Part shown: positions 24,231 through 34,645 of the stretch, piece after piece | How the letters are laid out: the number at the start of each line of letters is the position of its first letter | How positions within the stretch are numbered: the first letter of the stretch is position 1 | Source: Closterium sp. Naga37s-1 | Taxonomy: Eukaryota > Streptophyta > Zygnematophyceae > Desmidiales > Closteriaceae | DNA length: 64,000 nt | Assembly (NCBI GenBank): GCA_947471745.1 | Contig: CANJKZ010000932.1 | Coordinates: 806,001-870,000, forward strand | Direction: 5' to 3' | The notes under the pieces: model-generated | Databases searched by the model: none | What the model was told of the DNA's origin: nothing | The model's input: the letters and a program-made list of their open reading frames with translations, nothing else | Position numbers and translations under genes: made by a program

Positions 24231-25367
24231 CAGATCATCTTGGATTCCTGCGAGAAAATGTCACACCGATAGCATCAGCAACTGGAACACCAGGAACATC
24301 ACGTGTAGCAGAGTCAATGAGCACAATTGGGGAAGCATTAGCACAGATACAGCATCCATCCTTACCTTCAACATCTTTGCACTTGACTGGTCCTGTCATC
24401 ATCGACACCTCTGGTTCTTGGCGCGGTACAGTCAAGAGAGTCCCGTGGCTTTCAACGCCTTCTATGCCAATTCAGATCTGTATCGGCGAACTGCGGGACA
24501 CGCAACATCAGATGATATTTGGTATAAGCGCTTAGGACATCCGAGCGGCTCAACGATTTACAACACTATACGAGCAGGACAGGAGCTTCGCCGACCTCGA
24601 TACATCTGCACGCTATGTCCTAAAGAAGATATTCCGCGGCAACCGTTCCCATCTCACCACAACCCGAGCGCACCTGCATACAAACCACTCAAAAAAATTT
24701 ACAGCAGCATACTGGTGATACCACAGCAAGAAGGGCAAGCCGATTTGAATTACGGCATTACCTTCATCGACGCCGCTACGCGTTACGTCTGGGACGAGCT
24801 CATACTGTCACGTGACCTCGCCTACGATGTCTTCGTCGCCTGACTTCCTGCAGCTGAACGGGAGAGCGATCTAAAATTGAAGAGTTTTCAGACAGATGGA
24901 GCTCTCAAGTATCTCTCCCAGCGCTCCAAGGATTACCTGGCTGAAAGAGGAATAAAAAAACTGCAGTCGCTGCCTTACCAGCATCAACAGCAGGGTGTCA
25001 CAGAACGGATGAACAGGACACTACAGACCACCATGCACAAGCTTCTCATGCAAGCCAACCAGCCAATAGGGCAGTGGCCATTTGCGATGGACCACGCAGT
25101 GCTGCTCCACAACCTCCTTTCATCCACGTCCCTGCCAAACAACTCCTCACCGCACAAGGAGTGGACAGGAAATCTGGGCAGGCTACAAGTGTTTGGGTGT
25201 ATGGTACAGTAACGGCCGCCAAATACACTTGCAGGCAGTTTTTCACAATGCGCCAAGTGGGGCATTCATCTCGGCATCGAAAAACAGTTCGCTGCATGGA
25301 AAATCTGGGATGTCAAAGATCGGGTAGCAGTTCCGGCACGTGATGTACTGTTCTACGAGCGCCTCAC

Positions 25368-25501
25368 TGTCAAATGTTATATCTGCTATATATGTTTAGG
25401 CTGTAGTGGGGTAGCCAATATGGGGTACAGCCCACTTTAGGGTTTCATATTTGTACCCAACTCTTTCATAGTTCAATCATTCCTGCTACTAGATTCTAAC
25501 A
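25368..25501 (+). repeat. Left LTR of C
   Basis: 134 bp, TGTCAAATGT...TTCTAACA, adjacent to the primer site at 25502. Near-identical to 29620-29753. Confidence 0.92.
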
Positions 25502-25530
25502 TGGTTTCAGAGCACTAGGTCCGTAGGATC

Positions 25531-25571
<41 letters not shown>

Positions 25572-26184
25572 CCAGGCCCACCTACCGTTGCGGTTACCGC
25601 GCTACCCCATGTGTTGTCCTGCGCCTGCCTGCCTGCCTTGCCTCGTGACGTGCTGCGCTGCGCGCGCCGTCCTGCAGCCCTCGCGCTGCCTCCTGCTGCC
25701 CTAGGCTAGTACGCCGCCCCTGCAAGCTAGTAAGGCCCACGAGCCGCCCCTACAGGCCCGTCAGGCCCCCGAGCCGCCCCTGCAGGCCCGCCAGGCCCCC
25801 GAGCCGCCCCTGCAGGCCCGTCAGGCCCACGAGCCGCCCTCTGCAGGCCCGTCCCCGCGAGCCGCCCCTGCAGGCCCGTCAGGCCGGCGCGCTGCCCCTG
25901 CAGGCCCTTGCCGCCCGCGCGCGGCCTCTGCCCGACCGCGCGCCGCCCCTACAGGCCTTTGCCGCGCGCGCGCAGCCTCTGCCCGACCGCGCGCTGCCCC
26001 TGCAGGCCCTCGCTGCCCGCGCACAGCCTCTGCAGGCCCGTCAGGCCAGAGTGCAGCCCCGTCAGGTCGCTGTCGCGGCCCCATCAGGCCGCGGTCGCGG
26101 CCCTGCCTTGCCGCTGACGCGGCCCCATCTTGCCGCGATCGAGGCCCCGCCCTGCCGCCGACGCGGCCCCGCCAAATCGCTGTC

Positions 26185-28848
26185 GTGGCTCCGGTAGACC
26201 CTTCAGGTGTGTCTCAGGTAGACCCTTCTCCTGGAGGTGCGGAGCCTGGGGGTGCGGAGACTGGAGGTGCTGAGCCTGGACGTGAGGAGTCTGGGGGTGC
26301 TGAGCCTGGGGGTACTGAGTCTGGGGGTGCTGCACCTGGGGGCGCTGAGGCGTCTGGTGAGCAGTCTCCCTGGGACGGCCGTCTCCGTAGTCGCTCTGCT
26401 GGTACCTCGCCGCTGCACTCTCGTCGTCGACTCCCTCTCTCCCCACAGCAGCTGCGTGAGTGGTACGTTGGCCGTCAGGGTTGCGCTGCTGGAGCTAGGG
26501 GCCCTGCTACGGGAGGCGCTGGTGCTGGTGTCTCTGCTACTGGAGTTGTTTCTGCTGGAGGTTCTGGAGCTGCTGCGGGTGCTGGAGCTGGAGGTTCTAG
26601 AGCTGCTGAGGGTGCTGGCGCTGGAGGTTCTGGAGCTGCTGTGGGTGCTGGCGCTAGAGGTTCTGGAGCTGCTGCGGGTGCTGGCGCTGAGGGTTCTGAG
26701 TCTGCTGTTGCGCGGTCTCCTTGGAGTAGCCGCCTTCGTCCGCATGTGCCTCTCACCTCACAGCAGCTGCACGACTGGTACGGTCGCCGTCAGGGTCGCG
26801 CTTCTGGAGCTCGGGGCTCTACCGCTGGAGGTACTTCTGCTGGCGTCACTGGAGCTGGGAGTGGTGCTGGTCCCGGAGGTGCTCGTACTAGAGGTACTGG
26901 AGCTGCTGGGGCTAGAAGTGCTGAGCCTAAGGGTGCTCCTGCTGGAGACCCTGGGTCTGGGGGTGCTGCTACTGGAGACACTGAGACTGGAGACCTTGGG
27001 ACTGGAGGTGCCGGTTCTGGGGGTGCTGCTGCTGGTGGAGCTGGTCCTGGACGAGCTGGCGCTGAGGGTTCTGGAGCTGCTGGAGGTGCTGGAGCTGCTG
27101 GGGGTGCTGGAGCAGCTGGTGCTGGTGGCGTTGCACAGCCGCGCCTGTTCTTCGCTCCACCGTCTCCGTCGTCTCAGCCACCGTCTGACTATGTACCTCG
27201 CCAGGTTCTTAGTCTCCCTTCGTCTACTGGTCTTCCGTTACAGCCTGGCTCACCGCTGCCTGCTCCTTCTCCTTACACTGAGCAGACAGGGGGTCTTACT
27301 GAGCGTCGTGAGCCTGCGTCGCGTCCTGTCTCGCCTGTCCATTCGGGTCGTCCTGGTCGTCGTGTTCCTCGTTCGCGTCAGCCGGCTGTCACCGGCACCC
27401 ACCTCGTAGTCCGTCGTCCTTCCTCTCCTCCGCAGCGTGTTCCCCTGCCGTCCCCTCCTGCGTCTTCTCTGCCTACCGTTCCTGAGCCTGAGTCTGACTG
27501 CACCCGTGCTGCTCACTCAACTGTCACGCGTCTGCTAGCCACAGTTGTCACTGACCCGTCGTTTGAGTCTGCTGCTGCGTCTGCCTTAGTCGCTGAGCTT
27601 GTTGACTTTGCTGCTGCTTGTCGTCTAGACTACGCTGCTAGTCTTGTTGCTGAGTCTGAGTCTGTCTGTCCTCCATCCGTCGGGGGTGAGTGTGCTCTTG
27701 GCATGGACGTCCTTGAGGACAGGCAGGAGGACCTTGAGTGTCTTGCAGCCGCTGCGCCTCATCTCGTGTCCATGCTGCTTGCCCCTGAGGGAGACCCGGA
27801 TGCACCAGACATCCCGACCCCGCGCTCTTACGCTGAGGCGATCGCGGGTGAGTACTCCTCTCAATGGCAGACAGCCATGGACGCAGAGATGGCATCCTGG
27901 AAGTCCACAGGCACTTACGTTGACGAGGTTCCCCCTCCTGGGGCGAACATCTTCAGTGGCATGTGGATTTTCAGGGTGAAGCGGCGGCCAGGTTCTCCGC
28001 CTGTCTTCAAGGCTCGTTACGTTGCTCGAGGTTTCAGTCAGCGAGAGGGAGTAGACTTCTTCCAGACCTTCTCCCCCACCCCGAAGATGACCACTCTTCG
28101 GGTGCTGCTGCACGTTGCCGCTCAGCGTGACTACGAGCTTCACTCTCTTGACTTCAGCACAACTTTCTTACAGGGGAGCTTGCACGAGGAGATCTGGCTG
28201 CGCCGCCCTCCTGGCTTCACTGGGTCGTTCCCTCCTGGTACCCAGTGGAGCCTCCGGCGGCCGGTCTACGGTCTCCGCCAGGCACCACGTGAGTGGCACG
28301 ACACACTGAGGACTACACTTGCGGCTCTTGGGTTTGCTCCGTCGACTGCTGACCCGTCGCTGTTTCTGCGCACCGAAACGTCTCTGCCGCCGTTCTACAT
28401 CCTCGTGTACGTCGACGACTTGGTCTTTGCCACTGCTGACACTGAGGCTCTCGCCCTAGTGAAGTCGGAGCTGCAGAAGAGACACACGTGCATAGACCTG
28501 GGTGAACTGCGCAGCTACCTTGGCTTGCAGATCACCCGGGACAGAGCACGCCGCACCATCACACTGACTCAGTCACACATGGTGCAGCAGGTCCTTCAGC
28601 GCTTCGTCTTCACCTGGTCCTCGCCACAGCACACTCCTCTGGCTACAAGCCACTCGCTCTCAGCTCCACCTTCGGACGAGTCCGTAGAGCCGAGTGGCCC
28701 GTACCCAGAGCTAGTGGGCTGCCTCATGTACCTGATGACCTGCACTCGACCTGACCTTGCGTACCCTCTTGGCCTTCTGGCTCGCTACGTGGCTCCTGGT
28801 CGGCACCGAAAGGTGCACATGGATGCTGCGAAGAGGGTACTGCGCTAA
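26185..28848 (+). CDS. Linker-reverse transcriptase protein of element C
   Basis: An 887-codon open frame. The first third is low-complexity: Gly-Gly-Ala-Glu-Pro octads, then Gly-Ala repeats, interrupted by Ser-Pro-Gln-Gln-Leu-Arg-Glu-Trp words also seen in B1. The middle (about residues 440-560) is a conserved pre-RT region. From about residue 570 the copia reverse transcriptase follows, with Phe-Lys-Ala-Arg-Tyr-Val-Ala-Arg-Gly, Tyr-Gly-Leu-Arg-Gln-Ala-Pro and the catalytic Tyr-Val-Asp-Asp-Leu (near 28410). RNase H continues at 28849-29385. Part of a fossil element. Confidence 0.82.
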   Translation: MAPVDPSGVSQVDPSPGGAEPGGAETGGAEPGREESGGAEPGGTESGGAAPGGAEASGEQSPWDGRLRSRSAGTSPLHSRRRLPLSPQQLREWYVGRQGCAAGARGPATGGAGAGVSATGVVSAGGSGAAAGAGAGGSRAAEGAGAGGSGAAVGAGARGSGAAAGAGAEGSESAVARSPWSSRLRPHVPLTSQQLHDWYGRRQGRASGARGSTAGGTSAGVTGAGSGAGPGGARTRGTGAAGARSAEPKGAPAGDPGSGGAATGDTETGDLGTGGAGSGGAAAGGAGPGRAGAEGSGAAGGAGAAGGAGAAGAGGVAQPRLFFAPPSPSSQPPSDYVPRQVLSLPSSTGLPLQPGSPLPAPSPYTEQTGGLTERREPASRPVSPVHSGRPGRRVPRSRQPAVTGTHLVVRRPSSPPQRVPLPSPPASSLPTVPEPESDCTRAAHSTVTRLLATVVTDPSFESAAASALVAELVDFAAACRLDYAASLVAESESVCPPSVGGECALGMDVLEDRQEDLECLAAAAPHLVSMLLAPEGDPDAPDIPTPRSYAEAIAGEYSSQWQTAMDAEMASWKSTGTYVDEVPPPGANIFSGMWIFRVKRRPGSPPVFKARYVARGFSQREGVDFFQTFSPTPKMTTLRVLLHVAAQRDYELHSLDFSTTFLQGSLHEEIWLRRPPGFTGSFPPGTQWSLRRPVYGLRQAPREWHDTLRTTLAALGFAPSTADPSLFLRTETSLPPFYILVYVDDLVFATADTEALALVKSELQKRHTCIDLGELRSYLGLQITRDRARRTITLTQSHMVQQVLQRFVFTWSSPQHTPLATSHSLSAPPSDESVEPSGPYPELVGCLMYLMTCTRPDLAYPLGLLARYVAPGRHRKVHMDAAKRVLR

Positions 28849-29385
28849 TTGTGCGGTACATCGGGCATGGGGCTCGTGCTTGGAGGGCGGAGCGCAGTTG
28901 TCCTCACTGGGCACTCAGACGCTTCCTGGGTTGACGACCAGGCTACGCAGCGGTCGTCACAGGGTTACACCTTCAGCCTTGGCTCTGGTTCAGTTTCTTG
29001 GCGTTCTACACGCTCGTCTTCTGTTCTCAGCTCCAGTTGTGAGGCTGAGATCTACGCCACAGCCATGGCTGCACAGGAGTTATGCTGGCTCACCTACCTG
29101 TTGACCGACTTGGGAGAGCGGCCGCATTCTCCTCCAGTGCTGTACGTCGACAACAAGGCCGCCATTGCCTTGTGTCAGGAGCACAGACTGGAGCACAAAA
29201 CGAAGCACATCGCTCTGCGTTACTTCCTGGCTCGAGAGTTACAGCAGCGTGGTCAGCTTTGTCTTGCTCACGTGGCCACTCGGGCCAACACTGCTGATAT
29301 ATTCACCAAGGCACTTCCATCTGGTGATCATCAGCGTTTCTGCTCTTTGTTAGGCCTTGTGCCCACTTTGCCTCACTTGCTGTAG
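28849..29385 (+). CDS. RNase H segment of element C
   Basis: A 178-codon open frame with copia RNase H signatures: Gly-His-Ser-Asp-Ala-Ser-Trp, Ser-Ser-Cys-Glu-Ala-Glu-Ile-Tyr, Tyr-Val-Asp-Asn-Lys and Thr-Lys-His-Ile-Ala-Leu-Arg-Tyr. It would remove template RNA during cDNA synthesis. Part of the same fossil element. Confidence 0.78.
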   Translation: MCGTSGMGLVLGGRSAVVLTGHSDASWVDDQATQRSSQGYTFSLGSGSVSWRSTRSSSVLSSSCEAEIYATAMAAQELCWLTYLLTDLGERPHSPPVLYVDNKAAIALCQEHRLEHKTKHIALRYFLARELQQRGQLCLAHVATRANTADIFTKALPSGDHQRFCSLLGLVPTLPHLL

Positions 29386-29619
29386 ACTTTGCTTGTACTG
29401 TGATATATATATATATATATATCCCTGCATGCCTGTTCTGCTAGGTAGAGATCACTGTGCTGTTGTTGTTGCATATATACCTCTGCATGTGAACTGGCCT
29501 TGTGGCCCTTTGCTTGTGCTCAGTGTGTGTGGTGACGTTGTGATCCACCTTGAGCTTGCTTTGCTTCTCTTGACTGGTCTTGTGACCCTTTGCTCTCCCC
29601 CACTTTGCCTATGGGGGTG

Positions 29620-29753
29620 TGTCAAATGTTATATCTGCTATATATGTTTAGGCTGTAGTGGGGTAGCCAATATGGGGTACAGCCCACTTTAGGGTTTCAT
29701 ATTTGTACCCAACTCTTTCATAGTTCAATCATTCCTGCTACTAGATTCTGACA
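29620..29753 (+). repeat. Right LTR of C
   Basis: 134 bp, TGTCAAATGT...TTCTGACA, preceded by TATGGGGGTG and followed by the duplicated CTCAC. Confidence 0.92.
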
Positions 29754-31690
29754 CTCACTTACAGCTCTTAGCAAGTGCAGCGCGCCAACAGTGAAGACAT
29801 GGCAGCTGGGTTTTCCGGAGTACGCACCTTCTCCACAGAAGCCGATGAAGCAGATTCGGTGGAGGAAGCTGTCTCGGGTGTGTCAGCAGCTGCCGGTGTC
29901 GCCCCTTACTGTTCAGTTCCGATCGAGATTGACAAGGCTGATCCTCACAATGACGTCAATGCCGAAGTGTATTACGAGTTTGCTGATAATGGGGCAACTA
30001 CACCCATCCCCGCTTCTCCTAACGAAAGCGAGGGTTCGGGACCCTATTTCAACTTCGACCCTGAGTTGGTGACGAAGCCACTACAATTGAAACAGAGGCA
30101 CATACTCGCTATCGTCAGACTGGTTTACATATACTGGGATTAGCAGTCACTGTACAGAACTCTTTAGTCCCTACCGAACCGAAAACACTGGAGCAATCGC
30201 TCAAGGGGCCTCATCGTAAGAAATGGCGTGAAGCCATGGACAAGGAGCTGAAGGCGCTGCACGCTAACATCACCTGGGATTCAATCCCCATTTTGACCGT
30301 TCCTAACCAGAACATTCTCTCTGGAGAGTGTGTTTCCCGCATTAAGACTAACGCGGATGGCACGATCGAGCGCTTCAAGGCTCGTTGGGTTGTTCGCGGT
30401 TTCGACCACAAGCAGGGAGTTGACTACGGCGAGAAATTCATTCCAGTTAGCCGTCACACGTCTCTCTGCTTTCTTGCTCGCCTTCGTCACTGCATTGGGA
30501 CTCAAACATTATCGAATCGACGTCTCTACTGCGTTTCTCTACGCGCTCGTCGACACACTCATTCTCAACGAGCAGCCGCACGGTTTCGTCAAGGATCCTA
30601 CATTTGTATGCCGTCTCAACATATCACTCTACGGGATTAAGCAGGCCCCTCGCATTTGGAAGCAACATCTTCATGACCGTCTCATTCGTATTGAATTTTG
30701 CCAGGTACCGCACGATCACGGTATGTACCGCCTTGATTGCGAGGACGCCTTCGTGCTTCTCGTTGTTTACGTGGACGGGAGTACCGCAGCTATCCTTGCC
30801 TATTTTGAAGGGGAGCTGCAAAAGGATCTCATCTTTAGTATTTTGACCACTGCCATGCAGTTTTTGGGTCTCAACATCACCGAGACTCCGACTTTTATTC
30901 ACCTATCCGCTGAAAAATATGCGGAGAAGCTTCACACGCGATTTCCTCTATCGACGAATACGTCTTCTACCATGTTCCGCTCTACTACGTCAGTAGACAC
31001 TGAGGTCTTATTTGGCGCAGGTGTTACACACTTGCCACAGTCACATGTCGTCATAATCTGCCCTATTTTGCTAACCAGCTCGCTCAATTCCTTAAGCGAC
31101 CTGAAGGGGAGAATCTACGGGGATTTGAAGCAGCTGTTCGTACTTTGTATCTATACCTACGATCGACTTAACCTATCATAAGTTGCCTTAGTCGCCGCTT
31201 TCACTACTGAGCTACGTAGATGCAGATCACGCGGGTGATACTACAAACAGGGGCTCACGTACAGGATGTATGTTCCGCCTAAAACCTGTTGGCACACTCT
31301 CCTGCCAGTCGTGCAAACAGGAGCTGATTGCAATGTCATCAGCTGACCAGAATTCATCGCCGCCTGCACCACAACGAAGGAAGGTCTCTACCTTTGCGAG
31401 TTACTCAATGAAGCCAAGTTACTGGATGTGTCGCAGTTCTCACTCTTCTGCAATTTGCATCGCGAACAAGTCCAGTTTTGCCAACCGAACAAAACATATC
31501 TTGCTACGCTAATTCTTTGTCAAGGACGAAATCGAACAAGGCAAGATACAACTCACATACTATCCCACAAGCGAAATGGCCGCAGATTTTCTGACCAAGC
31601 GACTTCGTCGACCGAAGTTCCAGTACTGCATGCTGCTGGCTGGACTCGGCCATGTCACCAACAACATTGAACTCCATAATTGAAGGGGAG

Positions 31691-32040
31691 TGTTGGAAGT
31701 CAATCAAATGTCTTATACAATTCAGTAGTTTGATAGCATAACACCGCAATAATATCATAGTATTATTATGTGTGCATGTTATTGTAGCGAGTGTCTCTTC
31801 GCGTGAGTTACATGTAGTAGTGCGAACAGTCTCGTGACAGTTCGCGTGGCACAGGGACATACCGCTTCATATATTTGACTCGATACTCAGCCTGTTTATT
31901 GAACAGGTACATTACTAAATAGGTACTTTGCTAGACTATAAATCTATTGTGCCTTCCCTTTATTATCAATTCTTGTTCTTACATTCAAGTAGTACATGAA
32001 TTCACAGTCATCACAGTCTTCCGCTCCAATACTCTTCACA
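31691..32040 (+). repeat. Probable right LTR of D
   Basis: It starts TGTTGGAAGT right after a purine tract and ends near CTCTTCACA, where family B sequence resumes. The right edge is approximate, because no left partner was found for comparison. Confidence 0.45.
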
Positions 32041-33240
32041 GGACTAATCTCTTAAGGATCCTAAGGGCCCTTTTTAGGGCACCACCAGCTCCAGCAGTAA
32101 CTCCAGCACCTCCAGCTCCAGTGTCTCCAGCGGCAGAGTCTCCAACATCGGCAGCTCCACTCCGAAGGCGTGTGCGCTGAGCAAACCACTCGCGCAGCTG
32201 CTGTGGGGAGAGAGGCTCCTGCCGGGGAGACAGTCGTGGTGAAGCACCCGCAGGACCTCCTCAAAAAGCAGTACCCCGAGGCTCCGCACCCCCAGACTCC
32301 GCACCCTCAGGCTTCGCACCCCCAGACCCTGCATCCTCAGACTCAGCACCCCCAGGCTCCACACCCTCAGGCACAGCACCCCCAGGCTCCGCACCAGCAG
32401 GCTCAGCACCCCCAGACCCGGTTCCCTCAGACTCAGCACCCCCAGGCTCCGCACCCCCAGACGCAGCACCCCCAGACGCAGCACCCTCAGACGCAGCACC
32501 TCGAGCAGCAACTGAGGCTATAGCTACCTCACCAGGCACATTACTAGGGAGAGGGTCTATCTGAGACACACCTGAGGGAGCAGGGCCCTGGGGGGGGAGG
32601 GGGTCTACCGGAGGGGGACCTCGAGCAAGGAAGAGCAGCGTGGGTGGGGGAGGGGCAGAGCGGTAGGGAAAGAGACGGTAATAGGGAACCAACTCGTCAA
32701 AGTGACGTCCTGAGAGGGGAAGACACGGCGCGAGGTGGGGTGGTAAAACTGCCAGCCAGGTGCGTCAAGGGGAAAGCCAAGAAAGACGCAGGGAATAGCA
32801 CGGGCAGAGAGCATGTCCGCGGACGTATCGCGAACAAAGGCACGAACCCCAGACCCGGAACACCGACGCATCGCCAACCTTCTCCGTCCAACGCACTGTA
32901 GGCGAGGTCTCCGGCAAGGAGACACGGGGCTAGAGGTTGAGCTGATGCGCAGCATACCGGACTGCAAACGGCCACAGAAAATGGGGAGCAGCCGCATGGA
33001 TCATCGAGGTACGAGCAACCTCCATGACTACGCCAATGCGGCGCTCAGCAATCCCACTTTGCTGAGGAGAGGCCGGAAGTGTGAACGACTGGAGAATGTC
33101 CTCCCCACGACAAAAGTCTCGCAAGAGGTCTGAGGAGAACTCGCCACCTCTGTCAGAGTGCATACGCAGGACAGGATGATCCTGGCGGAACTGCTCGAGG
33201 AGCTGGAGACGGACTGCGCGGATCCAAGGGATCAAGACAT

Positions 33241-33372
33241 TGTCAGAATGATGAACGAGAATGAATGAACTAGCAAAGAGTTGGGTACAAGTACTAACCC
33301 TAATTGGGTTGTACCCCTTATGGGCTTACCCCACTACAGCCTACACAATGTAAGCTATATATAAGTTTGACA
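33241..33372 (-). repeat. 3' LTR of E
   Basis: 132 bp, with TGTCAGAATG at the left edge and GTTTGACA at the right edge on the plus strand. It pairs with 45711-45841. Confidence 0.9.
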
Positions 33373-34645
33373 CACCCCCATAGGCAAAGTGGGGGAGAAC
33401 AAGTGGTCACAAGACCAGTCAAGAAGAGCAAAGCAAGCTCAGGGTGGATCACAAAGTCACCACACAGTCCGAGCACAAGCAAAGGGCCACAAGGCCATTT
33501 CACATGCAGAGTTATATAAAAGAGAAGAAGCAATACCGTGATCATACCCTAGCAAGTGCAAGCATGCATGTATATATATATATATCACAGTGCAAGCAAA
33601 GTCACGCAGTAAGCAAGTGAGGCAAAGTAGGCACAAGGCCTAACACAGTAGAGAAGCGCTGATGATCACCAGGCGGAAGTGCCTTGGTGAATATATCAGC
33701 AGTGTTGGCCCTAGTGGCCACGTACGCAAGACGAAGCTGGCCATGCTGTTGCAACTCTCGAGCAAGGAAGTATCGCAGAGCAATGTGCTTCGTTTTGTGC
33801 TCCAGTCTGTGCTCCTGACACAAGGAAATCATGGCCTTGTTGTCTACGTACAGAACTGGAGGCGAACAAGGCTGCTCTCCCAAATCAGTCAGCAGGTAGG
33901 TGAGCCAACGTAGCTCCTGTGCAGCCATGGCCCCTGCGTAGATCTCAGCCTCACAACTGGAGCTGAGAACCGAAGACAAGCGGGAAGACCGCCTGGAAAC
34001 AGAGCCAGAACCAAAGCTGAAGGTGTAACCCTGTGACGACCGCTGCGTAGCTGAGTCGTCAACCCAAGCACGAGCCCCATGCCCGACGTACTGCACAAGT
34101 AACGCAGTACCCTCTTCGCAACATCCCACTGCACCTTTTGGTTCCTACCGGGAGCCACGTAGCGAGCCAGAAGGCTGAGAGGGTATGCGAGGTCAGGTCG
34201 TGTGCACGTCATCAGTTACATGAGGTAACCCACAAGCTCTGGGTACGGACCACTCGGCTCTACGGACTCGTCCGAAGGTGGAGCCGAGAGCGAGTGGCCG
34301 GTAGACGGAGGAGTGGGCTGTGGCAAGGAGAACTGGAAGCCGAAGAGCTGAAGGACCTGGTGCACCATGTGTGGCTGATCAGTGTGATGGTGCGCCGTGC
34401 ACTGTCCCGGGTGATCTGCAAGCCAAGATAGCTGCGCAGTTCACCCAGGTCAGTCCAGGTGTGTCTCTTCTGCAGCTCCGACTTCACAAGGATCAGTGCC
34501 TCTATATCAGCAGTGGCAAAGACAAGGTTCTCCACGTACAAGGAGAACGGCGGCAGCGAGGTGCTCTCTATCTTTCGTTTTAGGCACATTCAAGCCTATT
34601 GTGACTATAACAAGTGGTATCAGAGCCCTTGGAGCAGTTTCGACA

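Larger units (their letters stand above)
25368..29753 (+). mobile_element. Compact family B copia derivative C, recent, inserted in D
   Basis: LTRs 25368-25501 and 29620-29753 (134 bp each) differ at about one position, so the insertion is young. The 5-bp duplication CTCAC flanks it (25363-25367, 29754-29758). The primer site TGGTTTCAGAGC starts at 25502, followed by a T run (about 25531-25571) and a GC-rich repetitive leader (about 25590-26180). The coding part holds an acidic/Gly repeat linker, reverse transcriptase and RNase H. Gag, protease and integrase were not recognised, so it probably depended on full-length relatives. The coding part is nearly intact, with about one break. Confidence 0.88.
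22250..32040 (+). mobile_element. Copia-type retrotransposon D, broken and interrupted by C
   Basis: A fossil copia element of a third lineage. Parts: gag (about 22260-22600), protease-like region (about 22975-23400), pre-integrase with His-Pro-Ser-Gly and integrase (about 24490-25360), then, after the inserted element C, a linker (about 29760-30170), reverse transcriptase (about 30200-30900, Val-Val-Tyr-Val-Asp near 30760) and RNase H (about 31200-31680). A purine tract (GAAGGGGAG, 31682-31690) precedes a probable right LTR. A matching left LTR was not found. About 700 bp of unrelated sequence sits at 23465-24230. It has more than ten breaks and is old, clearly older than C. Confidence 0.72.

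Noticed and set aside
26185-27409. Overlapping 390-codon plus-strand frame (Leu/Val-rich)
   Set aside because: It is the same repeat linker read in another frame. The real frame continues into the reverse transcriptase.
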